Shown here: positions 15,038 to 22,396 of the stretch, piece by piece
How the letters are laid out: each line of letters starts with the position of its first letter
Numbering within the stretch: the stretch's first letter is position 1
Assembly: GCA_040414495.1 (NCBI GenBank)
Contig: JBEDUI010000134.1
Coordinates: 1 to 29,069, forward strand
Origin: DATAVB01 sp040414495
GTDB taxonomy: Bacteria > Actinomycetota > Actinomycetes > Mycobacteriales > QHCD01
Reading direction: 5' to 3'
Length of the DNA stretch: 29,069 nt
Position numbers and translations under genes: made by a program
Notes under the pieces: generated by a model
The model's database searches: none
Seen by the model: only the letters and a program-made list of their open reading frames with translations
What the model was told of the DNA's origin: nothing

Positions 15038-15616
15038 ATGGAGATCGGTACGGGACGGTCGCGGAGGGCCACGGCGGCCGTCGTCTGCGTATTCGCGCTG
15101 CTGGTAACCGCAGGCTGCTCGACCGGTTCCGACGCCGGCAACGTTTCATTGACGAGAGTCGGCCAACTCATCGCCGCCGCGCACCGGAAAGCCGCGCCAC
15201 CGCTGGCCGGCATAACCTTCGATGACAAGAAGCTCAACCTCAGCGCTGATCGCGGCAAAGTCATCGTTCTCAATTTCTGGGCATCGTGGTGTACACCATG
15301 CCGAGTAGAGGCGCCGGACATGGAATCTGTGTACAAGTCGGAGGCATCGCACGGCCTCCGTATCGTCGGTGTCGATGTCAAGGACACACGGTCGCGGGCG
15401 GCTTATTTCATCAAAAATAGAGGCCTGACATACCCAGTGCTCTGGGACCCGGACAGCAAGATCGCCTTGACCATGCGCAGTTTCCCTGTCGCTACGATCC
15501 CTGCAACCCTTGTGATTGATCGTCAGGGTCGAGTAGCTGCCCTGTACGCCCAGGCTGTTCTGCGCACAGATCTCCTGTCAGTCGTAAAGCCTCTTCTGAC
15601 AGAACCGGCCAAATGA
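15038..15616 (+). CDS. TlpA-type thioredoxin-fold lipoprotein (disulfide oxidoreductase)
   Basis: A 192-residue exported protein. Residues 1-27 form a lipoprotein signal peptide with basic start 'GRSRRATAA', a hydrophobic core 'VVCVFALLVTAG' and a lipobox ending at Cys27. A linker leads into a thioredoxin fold with the active site 'WCTPC' (Cys85, Cys88) after 'VIVLNFWAS', and the cis-Pro motif 'ATIPATLVID' further on. Members reduce or exchange disulfides outside the membrane, for example in cytochrome c maturation or oxidative-stress defence. No ccdA or ccs gene is nearby, so the pathway is open. It is co-directional with the second PhyH-like gene, whose stop lies 34 bases upstream, and convergent with the GNAT gene. 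Confidence 0.9.
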   Translation: MEIGTGRSRRATAAVVCVFALLVTAGCSTGSDAGNVSLTRVGQLIAAAHRKAAPPLAGITFDDKKLNLSADRGKVIVLNFWASWCTPCRVEAPDMESVYKSEASHGLRIVGVDVKDTRSRAAYFIKNRGLTYPVLWDPDSKIALTMRSFPVATIPATLVIDRQGRVAALYAQAVLRTDLLSVVKPLLTEPAK

Positions 15617-15623
15617 TCCGCCC

Positions 15624-15652
15624 TTGTCGATCTTCGATCAATCACTCGACAA
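15624..15652. terminator. Possible bidirectional hairpin between convergent TlpA and GNAT genes
   Basis: TTGTCGA at 15624-15630 pairs perfectly with TCGACAA at 15646-15652 across a 15-base loop. The loop itself holds GATC-TTC-GATC. It begins eight bases after the TlpA stop codon. No T-tract follows on either strand, so it may be a weak or Rho-assisted terminator. Confidence 0.4.
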
Positions 15653-15712
15653 CACTCGCAGTCCTCTGGCCACCCTGCAATTCATGGGCACACATGGCAC
15701 GTGTAATCACCA

Positions 15713-16519
15713 TTACTTCTGGGGCGCGGTCGCATCGTCGAAAATTCCTGTGTATATCGAGTAACTTTCGATTTTCGTAAATCCGACCCGTTCGGCGGCC
15801 GCGATGGATGGCAGATTGTCGGTCCAAGCGTCCCAGTGTGCGAGGATGCCTCGATCGGCGCAGTGTTGGAGAAACCGGTGCGCTGTCAGCGTTGCAAATC
15901 CGCGGCCTTGGTAGGCGGGCAGGGTTTCGATCCCGATGCCGCACATTCGTGGGCTGACACACTCCGCGGTACACCAGCAGACGATCTGTTCCATATCGTG
16001 GGCAACGAAACCGAACCCCGAACGCCTGAATTCCTCGCCTGATGGCCAGCACGACTCGATCTCGTCCAGGACGGCATCAAAATTGCGCAATCGACGCAGC
16101 TGATCGAACCGCTCGTTGATCGCGCTGATCTCAAAGCCATCGGATAGCAGACGTGTAGGCCGTACCGCGGGTGCCGCGGTTCCGCGGTAGAGGACCCGAT
16201 CTCGGGGCTGCAGACGGTAGCCGCCGAAAACGGTATCCGCGGCCACCGGGTCGCAATGCAGCTTCAGAAAACCTGGTTTAGTCGCAGCAATCTGCTCATC
16301 GAACAGAGTCCGCCAGGCTTGAGCGTCCTCAACGGATCCGGCCAGATACACGGTATGTTCCAGGTCCCACAGCAGCGCTGCGCGAGGGCGCACGAGATTA
16401 TCGACCCAGGCCTTGACCGTCGTGTTGCCAGCCGCCATCGCATCGACCACGAAACCGAGATGCTCCGCGGCGAACATCCCGGTCAGCCGGGAAAACTCCT
16501 GTCGCGACACCGTAAGCAT
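15713..16519 (-). CDS. GNAT family N-acetyltransferase
   Basis: A 268-residue protein of the larger GNAT_acetyltran type: a poorly conserved N-terminal half (1-150) and a C-terminal GNAT domain. Acetyl-CoA motif A is 'ETLPAYQGRGFATLTAHRF' (198-216), with the Q-x-x-G-x-A loop at Gln204-Ala209. 'DNLPSIAAAERVGF' (234-247) is motif B, typical of the family. 'GFVAHDMEQIVCWC' is the strand before motif A. The acceptor (antibiotic, amine or protein) is not deducible. ATG 16519 is preferred because it gives a compact N-terminus; an upstream GTG at 16558 adds 13 Gly/Arg-rich residues. The 2'-5' RNA ligase-like gene lies 53 bases upstream on the same strand. Confidence 0.85.
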   Translation of the reverse strand: MLTVSRQEFSRLTGMFAAEHLGFVVDAMAAGNTTVKAWVDNLVRPRAALLWDLEHTVYLAGSVEDAQAWRTLFDEQIAATKPGFLKLHCDPVAADTVFGGYRLQPRDRVLYRGTAAPAVRPTRLLSDGFEISAINERFDQLRRLRNFDAVLDEIESCWPSGEEFRRSGFGFVAHDMEQIVCWCTAECVSPRMCGIGIETLPAYQGRGFATLTAHRFLQHCADRGILAHWDAWTDNLPSIAAAERVGFTKIESYSIYTGIFDDATAPQK

Positions 16520-16567
16520 GCCCCGACCGTAACGGCCTCGGCCACCCACTGTCGCCACATTTAGTCA

Positions 16568-16586
16568 GCCGTCTAGCTTGGACGGC
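16568..16586 (-). terminator. Small hairpin overlapping the stop codon of the 2'-5' RNA ligase-like gene
   Basis: GCCGTC (16568-16573) and GACGGC (16581-16586) form a perfect 6-bp stem with a 7-base loop. The stop codon of the minus-strand gene lies in this element. It could reduce read-through into the GNAT gene or stabilise the mRNA end; there is no T-tract. Confidence 0.3.
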
Positions 16587-17133
16587 CGATAGGGATTTGG
16601 TGCGTTGGTGTGTAGGCGACATTGTGGTCGGCCCTGTGGAATGCCCAGATCGTTTCGACCGAGAATGGCGGAAACGACAATGCTGCCAGTTCGTCGGCGA
16701 TCGCGTGGAGTTGCTCGGGTCGGGCGCCGGCGAATGTTGCCCCCACGGTCAGGTGTGGCACGTATTCGTCGCCGTCATATTCGAAGCGTTCGTGTATGCC
16801 AGCGTCAGCAAGACACGACAGAATGAGCCGATGGAGCGTAAGGATGGCGTCGCCCGCAACCGAGAGATAAACGATTCCTGCTCCGAACCAGCGAGGCGCG
16901 CCCAGCGACGCTTCAAAGCGTTGGTGCGCGGACAAACCAGCCGCAACTGCGGGAAGCCAGTTTTCCGGGTCGTTCAGTCCTGGCTGCGCTTTCACCGTGA
17001 TGTGCGGAGCCGTATCGACCGACAATCCGCAGCGTCGCTGCACGGCTAGAAGTGTGTCACTCACATCGGCGGGAGGTCGTATCGCCAGAAACGTCGCCGC
17101 GCGGGCATCGGACTCGTTCCACGACGATGTCAT
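16573..17133 (-). CDS. 2'-5' RNA ligase / LigT-like phosphoesterase family protein
   Basis: A 186-residue 2H phosphoesterase-fold protein. The two signature motifs are present: 'PHITVKA' with His44 and Thr46, and 'PHLTVGA' with His127 and Thr129, which together form the active site of the family. 'FLAIRPPADV' at the N-terminus is the usual first strand. Such proteins cleave or form 2'-5' or cyclic phosphodiester bonds in RNA or nucleotides; the in vivo target of most bacterial ones is unknown. The start ATG at 17133 lies downstream of the sortase terminator, so it should have its own promoter in the 75-base gap. No strong Shine-Dalgarno is seen. Confidence 0.88.
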   Translation of the reverse strand: MTSSWNESDARAATFLAIRPPADVSDTLLAVQRRCGLSVDTAPHITVKAQPGLNDPENWLPAVAAGLSAHQRFEASLGAPRWFGAGIVYLSVAGDAILTLHRLILSCLADAGIHERFEYDGDEYVPHLTVGATFAGARPEQLHAIADELAALSFPPFSVETIWAFHRADHNVAYTPTHQIPIGRPS

Positions 17134-17209
17134 AAGCCATCATCTTAGCGGCATTCGGTGTGGTCCGCCTGGGATGCCGACCCGAGGACCGGCAGTCAAG
17201 GTAAAGCCC

Positions 17210-17253
17210 AAAAAAGCGTTGGCAGGCCGGGAATCAGACAACCCGACCTGCCA
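17210..17253 (-). terminator. Intrinsic terminator of the anchor P/sortase unit
   Basis: TGGCAGGCCGGG at 17220-17231 pairs with CCCGACCTGCCA at 17242-17253, giving a 12-bp stem with one mismatch and a 10-base loop. Read on the minus strand, the stem is followed after four bases by six T residues (A17210-17215 on the plus strand). It begins 12 bases after the sortase stop. This is the clearest intrinsic terminator in the window. Confidence 0.85.
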
Positions 17254-17264
17254 GCCGCGCGATC

Positions 17265-17909
17265 TCAGGTGTTCAGCGTTGCGAAAACAATGATGTTGTC
17301 GAGGTAATTATGCGTTGAAGCGTCGAACGCTCCGCCACAGGTGATCAGGCGCAATTCCGGATTCGCGGTGTTGCCGTACACAGCGCTGGTCGGAAATGCG
17401 GACTTCGATTTCTGCTCGACGTTACGGACGGTGAAGGTCAACGTTTTGCCGTCCTGCCGCCCGATGCGCACCGTGTCGCCGCGCTTGAGCTCGTGCAGCC
17501 GCCAGAAGATTCCTTCCTGGTGATGGCCGTCGATGTGCCCAAGGATGACCGCGGGGCCGACCTGGCCCGGCGTCGGACCGTATTTATACCAACCGGCCTG
17601 CAATGGCTTGCTGACCGGCGGGACGGCCACGGTCTTGTCGCGATTGAGACCCAGTTGTACGAGTGAGGACCGCGCGCCGATCGCGGGAATGTCCACATAG
17701 GTTGGGATCGAGCGGGCAAGCCCCGGCGTCGGGGTAGACCGTGGCGTTGCCGACGCGGTCGATACGGCGCTGCTGCTCGCCGGTTGCGACGGCCGGGCGG
17801 CCGCCGAGTGGCTGTGTCCACCACAGCCACTCAACGACATACCCGCGACCAGCATGATGCCCACCGAGCGGACAACGCGAGTCCGCCATCTTTGCTGTGT
17901 GGTCGTCAT
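17265..17909 (-). CDS. Class F sortase
   Basis: A 214-residue sortase of the actinobacterial class F type. The core reads 'PTYVDIPAIGARSSLVQLGL', 'QAGWYKYGPTPGQVGPAVILGHIDG' and 'LRLITCGGAFD', with catalytic His125 and Cys191. The N-terminus has a basic start, a hydrophobic stretch and the sequence 'MSLSGC', so Cys29 could be a lipoprotein cysteine; a plain membrane anchor is the alternative. A Ser/Ala/Thr/Pro-rich linker (30-68) follows. No Arg occurs after Cys191, where sortases normally carry the third catalytic residue. Sortases cleave a C-terminal sorting motif and transfer the protein to a nucleophile. ATG 17909 starts eight bases after the choice-of-anchor P stop, so the two genes are translationally linked and the latter is the likely substrate or partner. 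Confidence 0.88.
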   Translation of the reverse strand: MTTTQQRWRTRVVRSVGIMLVAGMSLSGCGGHSHSAAARPSQPASSSAVSTASATPRSTPTPGLARSIPTYVDIPAIGARSSLVQLGLNRDKTVAVPPVSKPLQAGWYKYGPTPGQVGPAVILGHIDGHHQEGIFWRLHELKRGDTVRIGRQDGKTLTFTVRNVEQKSKSAFPTSAVYGNTANPELRLITCGGAFDASTHNYLDNIIVFATLNT

Positions 17910-17916
17910 CGTGTTT

Positions 17917-18855
17917 TTAGCGCACGACCACGGATGCCAGGCTGCCATCACCGGTCTGCGGCGCACCGACCGGAATGACTACGGTCTGCGGCGGTGCCGG
18001 CGTGGCCGACTCGCTCGATGGCGCGGGGGCGGCGGGACCTGAAGACGTCGGGGCGCTCGACGGCTGGCTGGTCGGCCCGGACGGGTTGGTCGGCGCGGAC
18101 GACGGGCCGGTCGGTGCGGTCGATGGCGCCGACGATGGCGGGTTGGTCGGCCCGGTCGATGCCGGCGGCGACGACGGCGTGATCGGCACAGTTGTGGCCG
18201 CCGCACACGTTGCGGAGGAAATAACGATCCGACCGCTGCCAACCGCGTTCAGCAGCTTGCCGCCGAGGAGCTTGATGTCGAGCGCATTCACGGTGAGGCT
18301 GCCGTCGGCGTTGTGGATCTGCTCGTTGGCGATCACCTGGACCACGCCCGGAACTTCCAGCTTCAAGTTCGGCGTGGCGGCGGAAACATGGCCGATCTTG
18401 CCGAGGTTGAGGTCGGCCAGATCCGAGCTACCGGTAATGCCATTTGCGGTCGCCTTGCACTGTGCGCTAATGACCGAAGCCGTCGGCGTTGCGCCCGCGA
18501 CTCCACGCAGCAACGGCAGCGCGGCCTGCGTCGTGGACGCGGTCGACTCAACCGTCCCGTCGCTGTTGTGCTTCGACGAGCTGGTCAATACCTTGGCCGA
18601 CACCAGACCCTTGAGCGTCGCGTCCACAGTGGAAGCGGACTTCGGGCCTGCGGTGTTGGACGCAGCCAGCGGGCCGGTCTGCACGGCAAGAGCGTGTGAA
18701 CCCAGAACCCCCGGCAACAGCGAAACATGCGCATCGACAGCATATGCGGACCCCGTACCGGGCTGCGCGTTAGAAGCGCCAGCCGGAGTCGTCATCGCTG
18801 CTGCCGCGAGTCCCGCTCCAAGCAATACTCCAGCTCGTGCTAACCATACCTGCAT
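17917..18855 (-). CDS. Choice-of-anchor P family secreted protein with PQTGDG tail
   Basis: A 312-residue exported protein. Residues 1-27 form a Sec signal peptide ('WLARAGVLLGAGLAAAAMTTPAGA'-type, probable cleavage near 27). A beta-rich domain follows with segments typical of choice-of-anchor P proteins ('SAYAVDAHVSLLPGVLGSHA', 'SAQCKATANGITGSSDLADLNL', 'VQVIANEQIHNADGSLTVNALDIKLL'). Residues from about 228 to 289 are a Pro/Ser/Thr/Ala/Gly linker of the cell-wall-spanning type. The end 'VPVGAPQTGDG' resembles a sorting motif (P299-Q-T-G302), but only ten residues follow and they contain no membrane helix. A ribosome-binding site GGGAGAGGG lies about ten bases before ATG 18855. The class F sortase is immediately downstream. 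Confidence 0.82.
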   Translation of the reverse strand: MQVWLARAGVLLGAGLAAAAMTTPAGASNAQPGTGSAYAVDAHVSLLPGVLGSHALAVQTGPLAASNTAGPKSASTVDATLKGLVSAKVLTSSSKHNSDGTVESTASTTQAALPLLRGVAGATPTASVISAQCKATANGITGSSDLADLNLGKIGHVSAATPNLKLEVPGVVQVIANEQIHNADGSLTVNALDIKLLGGKLLNAVGSGRIVISSATCAAATTVPITPSSPPASTGPTNPPSSAPSTAPTGPSSAPTNPSGPTSQPSSAPTSSGPAAPAPSSESATPAPPQTVVIPVGAPQTGDGSLASVVVR

Positions 18856-19398
18856 TAAGAAATCCCTCTCCCACCGATTGAATCCGCGCGCGAGGCGCGG
18901 ACAGAAAATGATCAGTGGGTCTATATCGCGAGGTCCGCGAAACGTTACATAGCCCTCACTTTTGTGATGACGGTCTCTGAGTCTGAATCACTTCATTAAC
19001 TAAACGGACACAATGGACAATATCTACGTCGCAGACTGAGCGGAAAGCCTTGTCGCCCGCGGAAATACAATAATGTCAGTTTGGTCGCTGGCTCAGACTT
19101 ATGAGCGGCACTGATTCATTCTGTCAACTGGCCGAACTGCCGAATCGTCTCGTTCGGTAGTGTGATACGGCAATGCCTGCACTGTTCCGTACTAACGGCT
19201 AGTAATCGGCTCAGGGTTGCGTTCAGCTCTTAATCGCTTGCGACGCGCCGTACGTACTCCTACCGTGACTGAACGCTGTTCGCGAGGGGAGGCTGGCAGG
19301 GTCGTGGCTCACCAGTTGGCGCTCCGACGCCTGGTGAGTGACCCTCGTCCTGTCAGCCCAGCGGTATTGCTGTTTGACGAAGCCACGGCATCCCTGGG
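18856..19398. other. 543-bp AT-richer intergenic region
   Basis: This divergent gap must carry the promoters for the anchor P unit (minus) and the ribosomal protection gene (plus). It is visibly less GC-rich than the genes. TCGCG (18926-18930) and CGCGA (18936-18940) form an inverted repeat upstream of the anchor P start, and TCAC-TTTT-GTGA lies at 18956-18967. No tRNA, riboswitch or leader peptide with a proper ribosome-binding site was recognised. Its right end contains an ABC ATPase remnant, listed separately. Nothing else coding is apparent. Confidence 0.5.
18926..18940 (-). promoter_or_regulatory. Short palindrome upstream of the choice-of-anchor P gene
   Basis: TCGCG-AGGTC-CGCGA is a perfect 5-bp inverted repeat with a 5-base spacer, 71 to 85 bases before the start codon. 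It could be an operator or part of the 5' leader. No regulator gene is adjacent. Confidence 0.3.
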
Positions 19399-19402
19399 AT
19401 GA
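19310..19402 (+). pseudogene. Remnant of an ABC transporter ATPase (Walker B region)
   Basis: In one frame the sequence reads 'HQLALRRLVSDP', a few extra residues, then 'AVLLFDEATASLG' and a stop. This matches the order of the segment after the ABC signature (QRLALARAL..DP) and the Walker B block (LLLDEATSALD) of ABC ATPases. Walker A and the LSGGQ signature are not found upstream in any frame, and the reading frame has no plausible start. The last four bases overlap the ATG of the ribosomal protection gene. It is interpreted as a decayed gene fragment; chance similarity is possible because the stretch is only about 30 codons. Confidence 0.5.
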
Positions 19403-21366
19403 CCGTGCCCGCAATGGCGTCGCGCCGGCTGAACCTGGGCATTGTGGCCCACGTTGACGCAGGTAAAACCAGTCTCACCGAGCGGTTGCTTGTCGATGCC
19501 GGCGTTATCAAATCCGCTGGCAGCGTCGATGAAGGCAGCACGCAAACCGATACGGACAGTATCGAGCGTCAGCGCGGCATCACGATCAGCTCGGCCGTTG
19601 TTTCGTTCATCGCCGGCGATACGCAGGTCAACATTGTCGATACGCCCGGCCACGCCGAATTTGTGGCCGAGGTTGAGCGGGCGATGCACGTCCTCGATGG
19701 CGCCGTACTCGTTGTGTCCGCGACCCATGGAGTCCAGCCCCGTACCCGAATTCTGCATCGCACCCTGGCCCGGCTGCGAATACCGACGCTGATCTTTGTC
19801 AATAAAATAGATGTGGCCTCAGCCGGTGAACGTGACCTGACCGCGATTACCGCACCACTCACCGATCGGGCCATAGCCATGACGTCGGTCAGGGAGGCGG
19901 GCACCCGGTCTGCCTCGGTGCTTCGCCGCACTGACACTGCTTACCGACGAGACTTGCTGGACCTGCTGACCCGAGACGACGACGCCCTGCTGGCTTCCTA
20001 TATGGACGCTCCAGACTCGGTCGGAATGCAGTCGCTAGTGGAACGGCTGGGCAGCCAAACCGCCGCCGGAGTGGACTTTCCTGTTTTCCATGGTTCAGCA
20101 ATCACCGGCGTCGGCGTTCCCGAACTGGTCAACGGAATCCGAACGCTGCTGCCCGCCGTCGATGATTCGTCGGGCGATCCGTTCGGTTACGTGTTCAAGA
20201 CCGCCAAGGACGAGCGCGGTGGGCGAGCAGCCTACGTCCGGATGTACTCCGGTGCGCTGCACGCCCGCGACCGATTGCCGGTCGCGCACGCCGTGGGCTC
20301 GGTCAAGGTCACTGAACTGCGGGTATTTCGTGGCGGGACCGTGCCCATCGAATCCGGTGCGAGCGCCGGGGATATCGCCGTGGTGCACACGGCGCCGGAG
20401 CTGAGGATTGGCGACACCATCGGAGCTGGCACGCCATTCGCGCGTCGCGCGCCGGAATTCGCCCCGCCTACTCTCCAGACGGTCGTGCGGCCGAAGGATC
20501 GCAGTCGTCGCGGCGAGCTCAGTGCTGCCCTGCAGGATCTGGCGGCGGCAGACCCATTGATCGACGTGCACCTACACGGCGACGATGATGAGCTGGCTGT
20601 TCAGGTCTATGGCGAGATACAGCGGCAGGTGATCCAAGCCCGCCTGGCGGACGAATACGGCCTGGACGTGGAATTCTCGCCGCCACAAATCCAGTACATC
20701 GAGAAACCGATCGGGCGCGGCGCCGCGATGGAAGTTATCGGCGGCGATCACCCCTGCCTGGCGACAATCGGGCTCCGCGTACGCCCGCGGCCGACCGATT
20801 CCGGTGTGCTCTATGAGGCACCGATAGAATTCGCCGGAGCTTTGCCACGCGCCTTTCACCGGGCCATCGAAGAGACAGTCCATAAAACGCTGCGGCAGGG
20901 CCTGTGTAATTGGCCAGTGACCGATTGCGCGGTGACCATGACAGCATGCGGCTACGACTCCGCCGGCACGACCGCGCGCGACTTCCGCGCCCTGGTCCCG
21001 TTGGCTCTGATGACCGCGTTGAAGGAGGCCGGCACTACGGGGTTTGAGCCGCTGTCGGAATTCGAACTCGACCTACCAGCGGCGGCTCTGAGCACCACGC
21101 TCGCCGCGCTGCTCGCGGCGGGCGCGCGTCTGAACGATCCCACGTACCACGCCGACGCATATCTGCTCACCGGACTGATACCGACGGTGGCCGTCCACGG
21201 CATTGAGCTACGCCTCCCATCGCTGACCTCCGGCGAAGGAGTGCTGACCACCCGTCCGGGCGGCTACCGACGGCTGAAATCGCGGCTGCAAGAACGCCGA
21301 CGCCGCGGCCTCGACCCACGGAACCGAAGGACCTACATCGCTGATATCGCCCGCGGCTTGCTCTGA
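19399..21366 (+). CDS. Tetracycline resistance ribosomal protection protein (TetM/OtrA-like translational GTPase)
   Basis: A 655-residue EF-G-like GTPase. G motifs are complete: 'AHVDAGKT' (17-24), 'RGITISS', 'DTPGH' and 'NKID'. 'GVQPRTRILHRTLARLRIPTL' after G3 is typical of ribosomal protection proteins and not of EF-G. Domain III begins near 'RPKDRSRRGELSAALQDLA'. Domain IV has 'NWPVTDCAVTMT' and loop III followed by 'ARDFRALVPLALMTALKEAGT', as in Tet(M). Family members bind the ribosome and chase tetracycline from the 30S A site. At the loop III tip, aligned by eye with Tet(M), Tyr519 is kept but Asp520 and Ala522 replace the second Tyr and the Pro. The start at 19399 has no clear Shine-Dalgarno; ATG 19414 is an alternative. 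Basic C-terminal tail 'KSRLQERRRRGLDPRNRR'. Activity on tetracycline is likely but not certain. Confidence 0.92.
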   Translation: MTVPAMASRRLNLGIVAHVDAGKTSLTERLLVDAGVIKSAGSVDEGSTQTDTDSIERQRGITISSAVVSFIAGDTQVNIVDTPGHAEFVAEVERAMHVLDGAVLVVSATHGVQPRTRILHRTLARLRIPTLIFVNKIDVASAGERDLTAITAPLTDRAIAMTSVREAGTRSASVLRRTDTAYRRDLLDLLTRDDDALLASYMDAPDSVGMQSLVERLGSQTAAGVDFPVFHGSAITGVGVPELVNGIRTLLPAVDDSSGDPFGYVFKTAKDERGGRAAYVRMYSGALHARDRLPVAHAVGSVKVTELRVFRGGTVPIESGASAGDIAVVHTAPELRIGDTIGAGTPFARRAPEFAPPTLQTVVRPKDRSRRGELSAALQDLAAADPLIDVHLHGDDDELAVQVYGEIQRQVIQARLADEYGLDVEFSPPQIQYIEKPIGRGAAMEVIGGDHPCLATIGLRVRPRPTDSGVLYEAPIEFAGALPRAFHRAIEETVHKTLRQGLCNWPVTDCAVTMTACGYDSAGTTARDFRALVPLALMTALKEAGTTGFEPLSEFELDLPAAALSTTLAALLAAGARLNDPTYHADAYLLTGLIPTVAVHGIELRLPSLTSGEGVLTTRPGGYRRLKSRLQERRRRGLDPRNRRTYIADIARGLL

Positions 21367-21382
21367 TAACTGTAGCGAGGAC

Positions 21383-21425
21383 ACCCTATAAAGGGTAGAA
21401 TTAGCGTTACGAATACTGAGCGCTA
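21383..21425 (+). promoter_or_regulatory. Palindromes between the ribosomal protection and GNAT-like genes
   Basis: ACCCT-ATAA-AGGGT (21383-21396) is a perfect 5-bp hairpin starting 16 bases after the stop. TAGAAT at 21396-21401 fits a -10 box. TAGCG (21402-21406) and CGCTA (21421-21425) form another inverted repeat. The first could be a weak terminator, the second an operator for the following gene. No T-tract is present. Confidence 0.3.
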
Positions 21426-21496
21426 GGTTTGCTCAATTTATTGTTTTCCCGTTCGCGATGTGCGATCGTTTCCGCGTGGCGAATTGGGAGTCTGCT

Positions 21497-22378
21497 ATGG
21501 ATAACCACGTACGTCTGGCCGAAAAGGCTGACGCGGCAGCGGTCACCTCGTTCGGATCGGCGCATGGCGAGCCGTTGAATGGAAAACGTTGGCGCCGGAC
21601 GGTGATGGCTGAAGTTGATGGTGCGATTGTTGGAGTCGCGACTCTCGGCCAGAACACCATGCATAGCAGAGCTTATTGGTTGGAGATCGATGTAGCTGGA
21701 TCTGCCGGCGGGTTATCGGTGATCGGCCCGTCGCTCTATCAAGCGCTGCGGCGACTGCAGCCGGAACCCTGGCCAGTGTGGTGGCGGGCGATGGCGTCGC
21801 GCCCAGAACGGCTGGAGTTCGCTAAGCAGGCCGGGTTCGGCGCCGTGGTCCGCTGCCCGGTGCCGCGAGTCGATTTCGCTTCACCCGCTGTGCATCGGTG
21901 GATTGTCGAGCATTCAGTGGTGCCTCTGGTCGAGGTGGATACCGCGGAAAGCTGTACGACCGACGATTTGCTCGACGCCTGGGCCAGCTATTACCTGTGG
22001 GCACATGCCAGCTGGCTTCCTGTCATATCGAGCGATGTCGTACGCGAAAACCTTGCCGCCGGTTTAATTCATGGGTTGGACCGTTCGCTCAGCACGATCG
22101 CCGTGCGACAAGGCCGGATCGTTGCGTTGGCGCAGGTTTTCCCGGACGTGTGGGACGGCCAGACCAGCTTGATCTGCGCGGAGACCGTACGGCGTAACGA
22201 GCCGGATGGCCAGGCCCTGGTCGGTGCCGTGATCGCGGCCAGCCTGCGCCGGATCGCCGACTCCGGCCGTACGGCCGTCGATTTCGAGGGACACGATATC
22301 GATCCACACTACGGACCTTTGGCGGCGACGCTTCCCGCTGCCAGCACCGACCCACTTACCCTCTTCAAGGCTGAATAG
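21497..22378 (+). CDS. GNAT-like superfamily protein of unknown substrate
   Basis: A 293-residue protein with two GNAT-like halves. The N-terminal half begins 'VRLAEKADAAAVTSF' and contains 'AEVDGAIVGVATLG' (strand pair), a helix 'SLYQALRRL' and 'RLEFAKQAGFGAVVRCP', the usual GNAT end motif (A-x-x-x-GF). The C-terminal half has 'IAVRQGRIVALAQVF' and ends 'AVDFEGHDIDPHYGPLAATLP', an N-acetyltransferase-like closing segment. The acetyl-CoA loop Q/RxxGxG/A is not clearly preserved in either half, so enzymatic activity is uncertain. ATG 21497 is chosen because GGAG (21487-21490) lies six bases upstream. The 18-base gap to the convergent DUF4236 gene holds no proper terminator. Confidence 0.65.
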   Translation: MDNHVRLAEKADAAAVTSFGSAHGEPLNGKRWRRTVMAEVDGAIVGVATLGQNTMHSRAYWLEIDVAGSAGGLSVIGPSLYQALRRLQPEPWPVWWRAMASRPERLEFAKQAGFGAVVRCPVPRVDFASPAVHRWIVEHSVVPLVEVDTAESCTTDDLLDAWASYYLWAHASWLPVISSDVVRENLAAGLIHGLDRSLSTIAVRQGRIVALAQVFPDVWDGQTSLICAETVRRNEPDGQALVGAVIAASLRRIADSGRTAVDFEGHDIDPHYGPLAATLPAASTDPLTLFKAE

Positions 22379-22396
22379 CACGGCATTGGAACGCCA

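Noticed and set aside
14194..15387. Minus-strand open frame of 397 codons across the second PhyH-like gene and TlpA gene
   Set aside because: It is antisense to two well-supported genes with intact motifs, and its translation resembles no known fold.
17975..18952. Long plus-strand open frame of 325 codons rich in Gly, Ala, Asp and Val
   Set aside because: It is the antisense of the choice-of-anchor P gene. The composition reflects the reverse complement of its Pro/Ser/Thr linker, and there is no ribosome-binding site or family match.
19217..19398. Leader peptide for attenuation of the ribosomal protection gene, as known for tet(M)
   Set aside because: No short open frame with a ribosome-binding site followed by alternative hairpins was found; the open frame there instead resembles an ABC ATPase relic.
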